A DNA stretch of 64,000 nt from Enterocloster asparagiformis (GTDB lineage Bacteria > Bacillota > Clostridia > Lachnospirales > Lachnospiraceae), in the NCBI GenBank assembly GCA_018380885.1, contig JAGZSY010000003.1, forward strand, positions 248,001-312,000, in the 5' to 3' direction. Below the pieces are notes generated by a model, which was given only the letters and a program-made list of their open reading frames with translations, searched no databases and was not told the origin of the DNA. How positions within the stretch are numbered: the first letter of the stretch is position 1; the number at the start of each line of letters is the position of its first letter. This document shows, one piece after another, positions 52,004 through 62,368 of this stretch. The translations under genes and the position numbers were made by a program.

Positions 52004-53167
52004 ATGGAGTTTCATGGGTATGTCCGGCCGAACGGAACGGTTGGGGCGCGCAACGATGTGGCGGTAATTCCCAGCGTCACCTGCGCCAACGATGTGGCGT
52101 TAGCAATCTGCCGTCAGGTGCAGGGAACAGTGACCTACCTGCATCACCAGGGCTGCTGCCAGCTTCCGCCGGATTTAGAACGGGTGACGGACACGCTGAT
52201 CAGTCTGGGGTGCAGCCCTAACACATCGGCGGTTTTGATCGTGAGCCTGGGCTGCGAAGGCACGGATTATGAACGGATGGCAGAGGAGATTTCCGCAGTG
52301 GGGAAGCGAGTGGAGATCATCTGTATCCAGGAGGCCGGAGGGGTCAGCAGGGCGATTCAGGCCGGCATCGACATTGCCAGGCAGCTGGTTTTGGAGACCT
52401 CCGCTTTGCAGCGGGAACCGGTGGATATCTCGCGGGTAGTGATGTCTATCAAATGCGGAGCCTCCGACACAACAAGCGGTATGGCTTCCAACTGTGTGAT
52501 CGGCTATGTGGCGGACAAGCTTGTTGATCTGGGAGGGACGGTGGTTTTCGGAGAGACCACCGAGTTTATCGGCGGAGAACATTTGCTGGCCAGGAGAGCG
52601 GCCTCTCCGGAGACGGCTGAAAAGATTTATGAGATAGTGGAACGGATGGAGCGGCGGGCGAAATCCCTTGGCTGTGATATGCGCAGGGGGCAGCCAACGC
52701 CTGGCAATATTGCGGGAGGGCTCTCCAGCATAGAGGAAAAGACGCTGGGAGCAATCGTCAAGTCAGGGACCAGGCCGATCCAGGGGGTCCTGGAATATCC
52801 GGAGCGGATAACGAACCAGAAAGGCCTGTGGATCAAGGATTCACCTGGCCGTGAGCCGGAAATTCTCACGGGAATGGCGGCCACGGGCGCCCAGTGTATG
52901 TTATTTTCCACAGGGCGCGGAGCGCCTCAGGGATTTCCCAGCATGCCGGTCATCAAGATATGCGGAAACCCCAACACATATGAGCGTATGGAACAGGACA
53001 TGGATATCAACGCGGGCACCATTATAACGGGAGAGAGAACCATTGAGGAGGTGGGAGAGGAATCGTTCAGGAAGCTGCTGCGCACCCTGAGCGGCGAGCG
53101 GACAAAGAACGAGGCGATTCAATATGTGAGTTCCATTGATATTCATTGTCTGGGGCCTGTAATTTAA
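52004..53167 (+). CDS. UxaA-family dehydratase, large subunit
   Basis: A 387-residue protein equivalent to the catalytic part of altronate dehydratase: 'FHGYVRPNGTVGARNDVAVIPSVTCANDVA', 'LHHQGCCQLPPDLERVTDTLISLGCSPN', 'VMSIKCGASDTTSGMASNCVIGY' and 'GRGAPQGFPSMPVIKICGNP'. These enzymes dehydrate sugar acids (altronate, galactarate) to 2-keto-3-deoxy acids with Fe or Mn. ATG 52004 follows GAGGAGG. With the LarA-like protein it may form a two-step epimerise-then-dehydrate route (inference). Confidence 0.9.
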   Translation: MEFHGYVRPNGTVGARNDVAVIPSVTCANDVALAICRQVQGTVTYLHHQGCCQLPPDLERVTDTLISLGCSPNTSAVLIVSLGCEGTDYERMAEEISAVGKRVEIICIQEAGGVSRAIQAGIDIARQLVLETSALQREPVDISRVVMSIKCGASDTTSGMASNCVIGYVADKLVDLGGTVVFGETTEFIGGEHLLARRAASPETAEKIYEIVERMERRAKSLGCDMRRGQPTPGNIAGGLSSIEEKTLGAIVKSGTRPIQGVLEYPERITNQKGLWIKDSPGREPEILTGMAATGAQCMLFSTGRGAPQGFPSMPVIKICGNPNTYERMEQDMDINAGTIITGERTIEEVGEESFRKLLRTLSGERTKNEAIQYVSSIDIHCLGPVI

Positions 53168-53228
53168 CAGGAGCATTGAGATGAAGCAGAGATAAACGAA
53201 GCACTGAGCCTAAAAAGGAGAAGAGGGT

Positions 53229-54767
53229 ATGAGCCAAAAGGAAAAACAAAAACATGATTCCAGCGAACTGGGCGGATTTTATGGGGCGGTAGAGCGGATT
53301 GGAAATAAAATTCCCAGCCCGGTATTTATGTTTATTGGATTGTTTATTATCACCTACATTGCGGCGTTTATATTGGGAACCCTGGGAGTTGCCGTGGAAA
53401 ATCCGGCCACAGGGGAAACTGTGGCAGTGGTAAATCTGCTGACCGCCCAGGGCGTGGCAGAATTTTTGCAGAAAATGGGCAGCGTTTGGATGAACTTCGC
53501 ACCGCTTCTCACCGTGCCCGTGTGTACCATCGGATTAGCGGTTGCCAGCCGCAGCGGACTGCTGGAAAATTGCCTGAAAACGGCGGGAGCGGTCAAGGGA
53601 AAATGGATTGTCACCTTAATCGTAGCGTTTATCGGGGTCAACGCCAACCTGGTGGGAGATGCAGCCTTTGTGATATTCCCGCCGTTAATGGCCATGCTGT
53701 TTAAGAGCGTGAAACGCAATCCTCTGGCCGGCCTGTTCCTGGGCTTTGCCAGCGTATCCGTGGGATTCGGCGCCAACCTGCTGATGGGTTCTGCCGACGC
53801 TTCCCTGGCAGGACTGACTGAAGCTGCGGCATCGGTTATTGACCCGACTTACACGGCCAACGCGGCCATGGGCTGGTATTTCCTGTTCGCCTCCGCCTTT
53901 GTGGTTACGCTGGTGGTGTCCTGGGTTACCATTCATGTGATCGAGCCGAAGCTGGAGCGCACAGGAATGGCGGCTGGACACAGGGACGGCGCGGTGTACG
54001 AGGGTTTGAACGCAACTGAGAAGAAGGGCCTGAAAAATGCGCTGATCGCGCTGGTTCTGTTCTTTGTGGCGGTGGCGCTGTGCTGCTTAAAGGGTATGCC
54101 CTTCGCGGCACCTGAGGGCGGAACCATCACCACAGGCATGCTGTTTAAGTGTATTCCCGCGTTGATCATGATTATGTTTTTTGTGCCTGGTTTCGTCTAT
54201 GGTAAAACAGTGGGCACCATCCGCAAATTCGGTGATACCATTCCCATGATGCAGGAGGAAATGAAAACCCTGTCCGGTTTCTTTATTGTCTGCTTTTTTG
54301 CCGCGCAGTTTATCTCCATTTTCGGCGCCAGCAACATCGCCTCCATTATTGCAATTATCGGCGGAAATTTCCTGGTGAATCTGGGCCTGCCCAAGGCTGT
54401 GCTTCTGGGAGCGTTCGTGATTCTGGTCGGCTTTGTCAACTTGTTTATGACGGGAGCATCCGGCAAATGGGCTCTGATTTCCACCATGTTTGTGCCCATG
54501 TTTATGATCGCGGGCCTGAATCCCTCGGCGGTCCAGGTGGCCTACCGCATGGGCGACGGCCTGACCAACAACATTGCCCCCACTCTTCCTTATCTGGCGG
54601 TTATTCTGGGGTATGCCCAGCAGTATGAGTCGAGAGCCAAGACCGGAACCGTGATGGCGTATATGCTTCCCTACACGCTGATTACCGGGGCTATATGGAT
54701 TGTATTTCTGGTAGTGTGGGTAATTGCGGGGCTTCCCATGGGGCCTGGTTACTCTGCGTTGATGTAA
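53229..54767 (+). CDS. AbgT-family transporter
   Basis: A 512-residue membrane protein with about 11-13 hydrophobic segments. The N-terminus 'GAVERIGNKIPSPVFMFIGLFIITYIAAFI' and 'GVNANLVGDAAFVIFPPLMAMLF' near residue 140 are AbgT hallmarks. 'LFMTGASGKWALISTMFVPMFMIAGL' and 'GDGLTNNIAPTLPYLAVILGYAQQY' are the later family blocks. AbgT carries p-aminobenzoyl-glutamate or similar amide-linked acids in E. coli, and the M20 amidohydrolase next to it fits that. AAAAGGAGAAGAGGG precedes the ATG. Confidence 0.93.
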   Translation: MSQKEKQKHDSSELGGFYGAVERIGNKIPSPVFMFIGLFIITYIAAFILGTLGVAVENPATGETVAVVNLLTAQGVAEFLQKMGSVWMNFAPLLTVPVCTIGLAVASRSGLLENCLKTAGAVKGKWIVTLIVAFIGVNANLVGDAAFVIFPPLMAMLFKSVKRNPLAGLFLGFASVSVGFGANLLMGSADASLAGLTEAAASVIDPTYTANAAMGWYFLFASAFVVTLVVSWVTIHVIEPKLERTGMAAGHRDGAVYEGLNATEKKGLKNALIALVLFFVAVALCCLKGMPFAAPEGGTITTGMLFKCIPALIMIMFFVPGFVYGKTVGTIRKFGDTIPMMQEEMKTLSGFFIVCFFAAQFISIFGASNIASIIAIIGGNFLVNLGLPKAVLLGAFVILVGFVNLFMTGASGKWALISTMFVPMFMIAGLNPSAVQVAYRMGDGLTNNIAPTLPYLAVILGYAQQYESRAKTGTVMAYMLPYTLITGAIWIVFLVVWVIAGLPMGPGYSALM

Positions 54768-54784
54768 GGAAAGAGGATGAGCGT

Positions 54785-55987
54785 ATGATCGACTTCAGAA
54801 CAGAAGCTGAAAAAATGTTGGACAAGGCCGTTGGGATAAGAAGAGATTTTCACATGCATCCGGAACCCAGCCGGTCAGAGAAGCGCACGGCGGATGTGGT
54901 TGCAAGGCATCTGGAAGCCCTGGGCATGGAGGTGCGGAGGGATTACGCCGGGGACCTGCCCAGCGCGGTAGGTTTTTTGCAGGGCGGCCATCCAGGGAAA
55001 ACGGTGGCCCTCCGGGCGGACATGGATGCGCTGCGGTTTCAGGAAAAGAACGACGTGCCATACCGCTCTGTGACGGACGGGGTGATGCACGCCTGCGGCC
55101 ACGACTGCCATACCGCCACCCTCATGTGCGCGGCCGAGATACTGGCCCGCCACAGGGAAGAGCTCCACGGAAATGTGAAATTTATTTTTGAACCTGCGGA
55201 GGAAGATATCGGCGGCGCACAGTTTATGGTGCGCAACGGGGTTTTGCGGGAGCCCCAGGTAGATGCGGTATTCGGACTTCATGTGGAAAATGCCTATCCG
55301 GCCGGAACCATCTGTGTGGCGCACGGGGAAATGCAGGCAGCTTCGGACCGCCTGGTAATTCGGATTCTGGGAAAGAGCGCCCACGGCGCTCATCCCCATA
55401 AGGGAATCGATGCGATTTTGATCGCAAGCCATTTCCTGATCGCGGTTCAGACCATGATGGCGCGGGAGAAGGACACGTTTCAGCACGCGATTGTCACCTT
55501 CGGGCAGATACAGGGCGGGACGGCGCGGAATATTGTGTGCGACCAGGTGACGCTGAACGGCATCTGCCGCACCTTAAATCCGGAGATGCGGGAATTTTTA
55601 AATCAGAGGATCGAGGGATTGTTAAAGGGAATTACTGAGGCCTTTGGGGGAAGCTATGAGCTGGACCGGCAGCGCAGCTACCCGGCGCTCTACTGTACCC
55701 CGGAGCTGACGGACTTTGTGGGGCTTTGTGCGCAGGCAGTGATCGGGAGAGACCATGTCCTGGAGATGCCCCACGCGGTGCTGGGCTGTGAATCCTTTTC
55801 CTATTATACGCAGGAGGTGCCGGGCTCTTATTTCTGGCTGGGAAGCGGAAATGCGCAAAAGGGAATAACCGCTCCGCTCCACACGGAGTGCTTTGACATT
55901 GACGAGCAGTGCATGGTCACCGGAATCGCTATGCACACGGCAATCGCTTACCGGTATCTCAACCATGAAATAAATGAGCCGGGATGA
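54785..55987 (+). CDS. M20-family amidohydrolase (N-acyl amino acid hydrolase-like)
   Basis: A 400-residue di-metal amidohydrolase. Metal ligands appear in 'RRDFHMHPEPS' and 'LRADMDALRFQEKNDVPY', and in 'MHACGHDCHTATLMCAAEIL' near residue 100. 'FEPAEEDIGGAQFMVRNGVL' holds the catalytic Glu. The dimerisation domain follows 'GKSAHGAHPHKGIDAI' near 195. It cleaves amide bonds of N-acyl or aminobenzoyl amino acids. ATG 54785 lies 18 bases after the AbgT stop, with AAGAGG upstream. Confidence 0.93.
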   Translation: MIDFRTEAEKMLDKAVGIRRDFHMHPEPSRSEKRTADVVARHLEALGMEVRRDYAGDLPSAVGFLQGGHPGKTVALRADMDALRFQEKNDVPYRSVTDGVMHACGHDCHTATLMCAAEILARHREELHGNVKFIFEPAEEDIGGAQFMVRNGVLREPQVDAVFGLHVENAYPAGTICVAHGEMQAASDRLVIRILGKSAHGAHPHKGIDAILIASHFLIAVQTMMAREKDTFQHAIVTFGQIQGGTARNIVCDQVTLNGICRTLNPEMREFLNQRIEGLLKGITEAFGGSYELDRQRSYPALYCTPELTDFVGLCAQAVIGRDHVLEMPHAVLGCESFSYYTQEVPGSYFWLGSGNAQKGITAPLHTECFDIDEQCMVTGIAMHTAIAYRYLNHEINEPG

Positions 55988-56012
55988 TCCGGCCAGGTAG
56001 CGGATTCAATAT

Positions 56013-56040
56013 AAAAACAGGGCGAACGCCCTGTTTTTTT
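56013..56040. terminator. Bidirectional terminator between the amidohydrolase and PfkB-like genes
   Basis: The stem AAAACAGGGCG with CGCCCTGTTTT and a very short loop has T/A runs on both sides, between convergent genes. Confidence 0.92.
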
Positions 56041-56051
56041 GCTTTACTGCT

Positions 56052-56981
56052 TTATTTTTGACCGGGGATAGTCCCGTCCTCATTTAAAAGCGCCTTTGCC
56101 TCCGCCCGCACCGCCGCCGTAACCGCCGGATAGGGCCCGTATTGCAGCAGGTTGTAGGCTGCGGATATGTTGGCCAGGCGGGCGGTGACGCGGGGCGGGA
56201 GGCCCTCGCACCAGCCGTAGAGGGCGGCTGCGGTGGAGACGTTGCCGCAGCCGGTGGCGTCCACGATGGGGCCCACGGTCAGGCTGGGCTGGAAACAGGC
56301 CTCGCCGTTCTGGATCATGTAGGAGCCGCGCTTGCCCACCCGGAAGAAGCAGGGGGTTCCCAGGGACAGGATGGCCCCGATGGCCGCTTCCTCGCTGTCA
56401 ACCTGGAACAGGCTCATGGCTTCGGGCAGGTTGAGGGAGTAGATGTCCACCTTGCCGATGGTCTCCAGCACCTTGGGTCTGCGGGCGCTTTCCATGGCGG
56501 CGGAGGTGGGAATCTCCCACATGAATCTGGCCTGCTTTCCGCCGGAGCGCACCTCGTTAAGCCGGTCCCAGAGGGGATCGGCCTCCGAGGCCTCCACGTA
56601 GATTCCGCGGGTGTCCTCCTTGCAGTGGGCGGCGATATGGGCCGGGTCGATGGCGTCCAGTTTGTCCATCAGGGCCTCCTCCTCTGGGCCGTAGACGGAG
56701 ACCTCGCTGTGCAGGCCCTGATCCCCGTAGGTGAGCGTGGTGTACCATGTGTGAGGCAGGATGGCGCGCAGCCCCTCGGCGCTGCAGTCGTTGGCCTTCA
56801 TCCAGTCCCCGTAAAAGCGGTCGAAATCGCTGCCCACATTGGACAGGTACAGGCAGCCGTCGCACCACAGCTTGATGCCGGCCACGCAGAATATGGAGCC
56901 GCCCAGGACACGGTCCCTGCGGCTGCCGTCCGCAAACAGGATGTCGTTGATAATGGTCGGACCTACTACAAGATATTTCAT
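56052..56981 (-). CDS. PfkB-family carbohydrate kinase-like protein with altered active site
   Basis: A 309-residue ribokinase-fold protein. The substrate-side glycine pair is present (RVLGGSIF). The second signature, normally DTxGAGD, reads DATGCGN (241-247), so the catalytic base Asp is Asn247. Either phosphotransfer is lost or the chemistry differs. It is the distal gene of a two-gene minus-strand operon with a TIM-barrel isomerase. A second, intact PfkB kinase is encoded at 61395, so this copy may bind or sense the same sugar. Confidence 0.8.
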   Translation of the reverse strand: MKYLVVGPTIINDILFADGSRRDRVLGGSIFCVAGIKLWCDGCLYLSNVGSDFDRFYGDWMKANDCSAEGLRAILPHTWYTTLTYGDQGLHSEVSVYGPEEEALMDKLDAIDPAHIAAHCKEDTRGIYVEASEADPLWDRLNEVRSGGKQARFMWEIPTSAAMESARRPKVLETIGKVDIYSLNLPEAMSLFQVDSEEAAIGAILSLGTPCFFRVGKRGSYMIQNGEACFQPSLTVGPIVDATGCGNVSTAAALYGWCEGLPPRVTARLANISAAYNLLQYGPYPAVTAAVRAEAKALLNEDGTIPGQK

Positions 56982-57003
56982 AGCTCGTTCACCTTGCCTT
57001 TCT

Positions 57004-58152
57004 CTAAGCGATGCAGTCCAGCTGCCGCTTCAAATCGTTTTCCAAATCCGTACTGTTTTTCAGCTCGTGGAGTATCACGCACTCCGGTGAGTGGACCGCC
57101 AGGGCTGAGATCATTTCCTTCATGAGACCCGGGTCCAGGGCGCCGGTTCCCAGCACCAGGTGGTTGTCGTACTCGGAGAGCACGATGCCCACGCCGTACT
57201 CCTCCCGCTGGTCCCAGGTCTTTAAGGCGGATATCTCCTGGTAGTACGTCCCGGTGAGCATACCGTTTGTAAAATACTGGGTTTTCTTCAGGCCGCAGTC
57301 GGACAGGTGGATGGAACCTGTCTTTCCGGCCAGCTTGGGGTCTAAAATATTGTGCTCCAGCCATTTGACGGCGAAAAGGCGGGGATCATGGCCGTATTCC
57401 CGCTGAATTTCGGCCATCTCCGGCGTAATCTCAAGGTCCGGCAGGAAGAAGCGGGCGCCTGTATCATCCGAGCCAAGGGCGTGGAGCAGGTGGTTGATGT
57501 CCCAGCCCAGCTTGACCTTGTGGAAGGGGTCGTAGATTTGGCTGTAGAGCATGGCGTAATCTCCGGCGGTCTGCATGCCGTGTTCCAGCCCCCAGCCCGC
57601 GTTTTCCAGCTCGATCTGAGGCGTATGGGCGTCTATGAGTCCCCTGTCTGAGAGGGCGTTGAGAAAGTGCTGCAGCATGGAGATCATGGCCTGGCGGATA
57701 TCCGCCTTGGAGATAGTGAAATCCCACATGCCGTCAATGGGCGCGTAGTCGATCAGATGGAAGGTGTAGCTCTGGGCGCCCAGGGCGGAGGCCAGCTCAT
57801 ATTCCTGGCACCAGCGCTCATACATGTGCTCTCCGGTCAGGTCGCCGTAGTATTCCCGCACCGCGTCCAGCCCTCCGAACCGCTCCTGCAGCTGGCAGAA
57901 GCTATGTTTGGTCAAAAAGGAAGTGGGATAAGCCCAGTAGGAGCAGTGGAGGCGCTTGACGCACCCGGCTCGCAGACGGCGGACAAGGGCCTCCTTCTCC
58001 TCCGGCGTTTCAAATAATACCTGGGTCCGGTTCCTGACGTCGTCCATGAAAACCTCTATGCCCTCCAGGCCGAACCGGCGGCAGAAGCCGGGGATATCCT
58101 CAAGCGCGGCCGGGGACAGACAGCCCTCTTTCAATGTGGTGTAATACTTCAT
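57004..58152 (-). CDS. TIM-barrel sugar isomerase/epimerase-like protein
   Basis: A 382-residue member of the xylose-isomerase-like/AP endonuclease 2 superfamily, longer than the usual ~280. Recognisable parts: 'LHCSYWAYP' (residue ~68), 'SYTFHLIDYAP' (~127), 'TPQIELENAGWGLEHG' with the metal-binding Glu (~183), 'VKLGWDINHLLHA' (Asp, ~218) and 'TGSIHLSDCGLKK' (His/Asp, ~282). The substrate is unknown. AAAGGAG precedes the ATG. It is expressed from a promoter carrying a site shared with the permease and GntR genes. Confidence 0.82.
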   Translation of the reverse strand: MKYYTTLKEGCLSPAALEDIPGFCRRFGLEGIEVFMDDVRNRTQVLFETPEEKEALVRRLRAGCVKRLHCSYWAYPTSFLTKHSFCQLQERFGGLDAVREYYGDLTGEHMYERWCQEYELASALGAQSYTFHLIDYAPIDGMWDFTISKADIRQAMISMLQHFLNALSDRGLIDAHTPQIELENAGWGLEHGMQTAGDYAMLYSQIYDPFHKVKLGWDINHLLHALGSDDTGARFFLPDLEITPEMAEIQREYGHDPRLFAVKWLEHNILDPKLAGKTGSIHLSDCGLKKTQYFTNGMLTGTYYQEISALKTWDQREEYGVGIVLSEYDNHLVLGTGALDPGLMKEMISALAVHSPECVILHELKNSTDLENDLKRQLDCIA

Positions 58153-58186
58153 ATTCGGTGTGCTCCTTTCACATTAACTTAAATAC

Positions 58187-58215
58187 AATATAACACGTCT
58201 TAAATATGGGTTCAA
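58187..58215 (-). promoter_or_regulatory. Promoter of the isomerase/PfkB-like operon
   Basis: On the minus strand TTGAAC (58210-58215), 17 bases, then TATATT (58187-58192). The operator-like site 58189-58204 fills the -10 and spacer. Confidence 0.65.
58189..58204. promoter_or_regulatory. Operator-like site B (ACGT-centred)
   Basis: TATAACACGTCTTAAA shares 12 of 16 positions with the reverse of site A at 58348. It overlaps the -10 and spacer of the minus-strand promoter. Confidence 0.5.
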
Positions 58216-58232
58216 TACCTGGAATCACAATA

Positions 58233-58268
58233 ATATGCACAAAAAATGCGGCTTAAAAATGTGCATAT
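58233..58268. repeat. Inverted repeat ATATGCACA / TGTGCATAT
   Basis: Arms at 58233-58242 and 58259-58268, nine bases perfect, centres 26 bases apart. The same arms occur at 16714-16759 with 36-base spacing. It lies in the divergent control region between the isomerase and permease genes. Confidence 0.5.
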
Positions 58269-58336
58269 TGTAGAAAATAGTTGGGAAAATGGCGTTACTA
58301 CCTTAATAAGCAAGAAAAACAGTGGAGAAAAACCGG

Positions 58337-59726
<1,390 letters not shown>

Positions 59727-59755
59727 AAGCCGGCATTTTTCCGCCCTGCATTTGT

Positions 59756-59784
59756 TTGACAGCACCGAAGGTTCGTGATATCCT
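59756..59784 (+). promoter_or_regulatory. Promoter of the GntR-BtpA operon
   Basis: TTGACA (59756-59761), 17 bases, then TATCCT (59779-59784). Confidence 0.6.
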
Positions 59785-59807
59785 AAACTTGTGATGTAAC
59801 GACAAGT

Positions 59808-59823
59808 GATAATACGATTAAAT
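59808..59823. promoter_or_regulatory. Operator-like site D in front of the GntR gene
   Basis: GATAATACGATTAAAT shares 12 of 16 positions with the reverse of site A, including the first nine bases. Its position between promoter and gene suggests autoregulation. Confidence 0.5.
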
Positions 59824-59847
59824 ACAAGGTGTGGGGCGGTCAGGCTT

Positions 59848-60570
59848 ATGAAAGTATTAAATTCAGATATAGCAATTCCTCTTTACCAGCAGCTGTACGA
59901 TTTGCTTTTGGATCAGATTCGGAGCGGCATCTATCCGCCCGGAACCAAGATCCCCTCGGAGGAGGAGTTGTGCAAGACCTATGACCTCAGCCGTGTCACG
60001 GTGCGCAGCGCCCTGGGACGGCTGGTGGACGACAATATTCTGGTGAAGAAGCACGGAAAGGGAACCTTTGTGGCGACGCCCATATTTACAGAGAGCGCAT
60101 ACGCCAAGGGCAGTTTTACCAGGTCCTGCCAACAGATGGGGGCCACGCCCAGCACCCAGGTGGTTTCCCGCAAGCTGGTGAAGGCCGGGAAGGCCCTGGC
60201 AAAGCAGCTGCAGATGGAGGAGGGCGCGAAGGCCATCTGCATTAAGCGGCTCCGGTGTATCAATGAGGTGGCTGCGATATTGGAAGTGGATTATTTTACG
60301 GAGGCTTTAGGCTTTATGATGGAGGCCGATGTGGAGACGCGGCCGGTGCTGGACGTGATCAGGGAGAACAGCGGACTGATCGGGCGGCAGTACATCGACA
60401 CCTTTGAAGTCCATTTCGCCAACCGGGAGCAGGCGGCATGCCTGAAATGTCCGGTGAACACGCCGCTTTTGAAGGTGAGCCAGGTCGTACTCAATGAGAT
60501 GAGGGGCGTGTTATATTACAACGAGCAGTATATCCGCAGCGACATCTACAAGTACGTCATGGGAAGTTAA
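59848..60570 (+). CDS. GntR-family regulator (HutC/UTRA type)
   Basis: A 240-residue regulator: winged helix-turn-helix at residues ~1-75 ('PLYQQLYDLLLDQIRSGIYPPGTKIPSEEELCKTYDLSRVTVRSALGRLVDD') and a UTRA ligand domain ('SFTRSCQQMGATPSTQVVSRKLVKAG' to the end). ATG 59848 follows GGGGCGG; the longer frame to 59806 overlaps its own operator. It sits in the centre of the PfkB/BtpA/permease cluster, and four related sites flank these genes. Confidence 0.9.
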   Translation: MKVLNSDIAIPLYQQLYDLLLDQIRSGIYPPGTKIPSEEELCKTYDLSRVTVRSALGRLVDDNILVKKHGKGTFVATPIFTESAYAKGSFTRSCQQMGATPSTQVVSRKLVKAGKALAKQLQMEEGAKAICIKRLRCINEVAAILEVDYFTEALGFMMEADVETRPVLDVIRENSGLIGRQYIDTFEVHFANREQAACLKCPVNTPLLKVSQVVLNEMRGVLYYNEQYIRSDIYKYVMGS

Positions 60571-60595
60571 ATATCAATATGAAAGAGGACAGGAT

Positions 60596-61333
60596 ATGAA
60601 TCAGTTTTTATCATGCTTTAAGGTTGTGAAGCCTGTGATCGGCGTGATCCACACCAAGGGGACGGATGACGGGGACGTGCTGAGACGGGCGAAGGAGGAA
60701 ATCCGCATTTACCAGGAAAACGGAGTGGACAGTTTTCTGGTGGAGACTTATTTCGGCACCTACTATCAGGTGGAGAAGGTGCTGGACTATGTGGCCGGCG
60801 CCAGCTTGGGGATGCCCTACGGCGTCAACTGCCTGAATGTGGACGCCATGGGATTTGAGCTGGCGAAGAAATTTAATTGCGATTATTTGCAGCTGGATTC
60901 CGTGGTGGGCCATGTGAAGCCCAGGGACGAGGATTCCCTGGACGCCTTTTTCAAGCTCTACCGCCAGCAGTGCCCGGCCTATGTGATCGGAGGCGTCCGC
61001 TTCAAGTACCAGCCGGTGCTGTCCGCGAACTCTGTGGAGGAGGATTTAAAGATCGCCATGACCCGCTGCGACGCCATCTGCGTGACCCAGGATGCCACCG
61101 GGCAGGAGACTTCCACGGACAAGATCATGCAGTTCCGCAACGGAATCGGGGATTTCCCGCTGATCATCGGCGCCGGCCTCACCCCGCAGAACGTGGCGGA
61201 GAAGCTGACGCTGGGCGACGGAGCCATTGTGGGCAGCTTCTTTAAAGACAATTATCAGGACAACGGCGACGTGTGCGCGGCCCATGTGGCGGAGATGATG
61301 GCTGCGGTGAGACGGTTCAGGGAGAAGCTGTGA
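60596..61333 (+). CDS. BtpA/SgcQ-family TIM-barrel protein
   Basis: A 245-residue protein of the BtpA family: 'KPVIGVIHTKGTDDG' start, 'YGVNCLNVDAMGFELAKKFNCDYLQLD' near residue 75, 'DAICVTQDATGQETSTDKI' near 160 and 'FPLIIGAGLTPQNVAEKLTLGDGAIVGSFFK' near 190-220, which is a phosphate-binding TIM-barrel end. SgcQ-type homologues occur in sugar-utilisation loci; the reaction is not established. An aldolase or isomerase role on the phosphorylated product of the adjacent PfkB kinase is inference. GAGGACAGG precedes the ATG. Confidence 0.85.
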   Translation: MNQFLSCFKVVKPVIGVIHTKGTDDGDVLRRAKEEIRIYQENGVDSFLVETYFGTYYQVEKVLDYVAGASLGMPYGVNCLNVDAMGFELAKKFNCDYLQLDSVVGHVKPRDEDSLDAFFKLYRQQCPAYVIGGVRFKYQPVLSANSVEEDLKIAMTRCDAICVTQDATGQETSTDKIMQFRNGIGDFPLIIGAGLTPQNVAEKLTLGDGAIVGSFFKDNYQDNGDVCAAHVAEMMAAVRRFREKL

Positions 61334-61355
61334 GGTTTCCCCTGTCTTGATTTTG

Positions 61356-61371
61356 AATAAGACGTATTACT
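61356..61371. promoter_or_regulatory. Operator-like site C (AATAAGACGTATTACT)
   Basis: 13 of 16 positions equal site A, including the exact 13-base core. It lies between the BtpA-like and PfkB genes and may control an internal promoter. Confidence 0.5.
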
Positions 61372-61394
61372 ACGTTTTGAAAGGGAATGAGGAT

Positions 61395-62354
61395 ATGGGA
61401 GATACAAAGAAGGTATTTTTTATCGGGGACGTGGCGCTGGATGAATACTACAGCGCCCCCTATTTTCCAAAGCTCAAGGAAAAGATAGTGGTGCAGACCC
61501 TGCCGGCGCAGATGGGCGGTATGATCGCCAACGCGGCCTGCGTGTACGCGGGTTACGGCTCGCTGGTGTGGTTTCTGACAGCCCTGAATCCGGGGGCCGT
61601 GTCAAAATCCCTGTGCAGAGGGCTGAACGAGGCGGGTGTGGACACAACATACATGGTCTGGGATGAATCCCTGCCGGACTCCAAGACCATCATTATCCTG
61701 GCGGAGGGGGAGCACACGGTGTTCATCCCCACCCTGAATGTGCAGCGGATCGAGCTGACCGGGGCCGCCGTGGAGGCGCTGCGGCAGGCGGATTACATCT
61801 ATTCCACCTTCTGCGAGCTGCGGCCCCTGCGCTATGGGGATATGACGGCCTGCCAGGTGCTGGCGGACGTGATCTCCCACGGCTGCAAGCTGTGGGTGGA
61901 CCTGGATGTGGCGGACTTGCAGGACGGGGACGATATCCTGTTCGAGTATGTGGACACTCTGTTCGTCAATGAAAAGGGGTATGAGAACCTGGAGAAGCGG
62001 GCCGAGGGCGGCGTGTGCGCCTGGCTTTACGGCAAGGGGGTCAAACGGCTGATCGTGACCAGGGCGGAGCACGGCTGCACGGTTTACCTCCGGGACGGGG
62101 AGACGTTCTCCGTGGACGGCCTGAGCGTTCCTGTGGCGGACGTGACCGGGGCGGGGGACACCTTCTGCAGCACCTTCCTCTACGGGTATACCAGGGGAAT
62201 GGACCTGCGGCGCTGCGCGCGTTTCGCCAACTACGCGGCCTCCCGGGCGGTGACCGAGCTGGGGGCCAGGGCGGGAGCCGTGGGGGCTGAAACCGTGCTG
62301 GACTGGATCGAGGCCCACAGGGGAAACCGGGCGGAATATGAAGCATTTCTTTGA
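61395..62354 (+). CDS. PfkB-family carbohydrate kinase
   Basis: A 319-residue ribokinase-fold enzyme with the intact signature 'VADVTGAGDTFCSTFLYGYT' (catalytic Asp255). The substrate-binding end is visible as 'FFIGDVALDEYY' and 'LPAQMGGMIANAACVYAGYG'. It should phosphorylate a sugar or sugar-like alcohol with ATP. ATG 61395 follows AAAGGG and GAGG; a longer frame to 61347 runs through the operator site. It probably supplies the substrate of the BtpA-family protein. Confidence 0.88.
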   Translation: MGDTKKVFFIGDVALDEYYSAPYFPKLKEKIVVQTLPAQMGGMIANAACVYAGYGSLVWFLTALNPGAVSKSLCRGLNEAGVDTTYMVWDESLPDSKTIIILAEGEHTVFIPTLNVQRIELTGAAVEALRQADYIYSTFCELRPLRYGDMTACQVLADVISHGCKLWVDLDVADLQDGDDILFEYVDTLFVNEKGYENLEKRAEGGVCAWLYGKGVKRLIVTRAEHGCTVYLRDGETFSVDGLSVPVADVTGAGDTFCSTFLYGYTRGMDLRRCARFANYAASRAVTELGARAGAVGAETVLDWIEAHRGNRAEYEAFL

Positions 62355-62368
62355 GGGAGGAGACAGTT

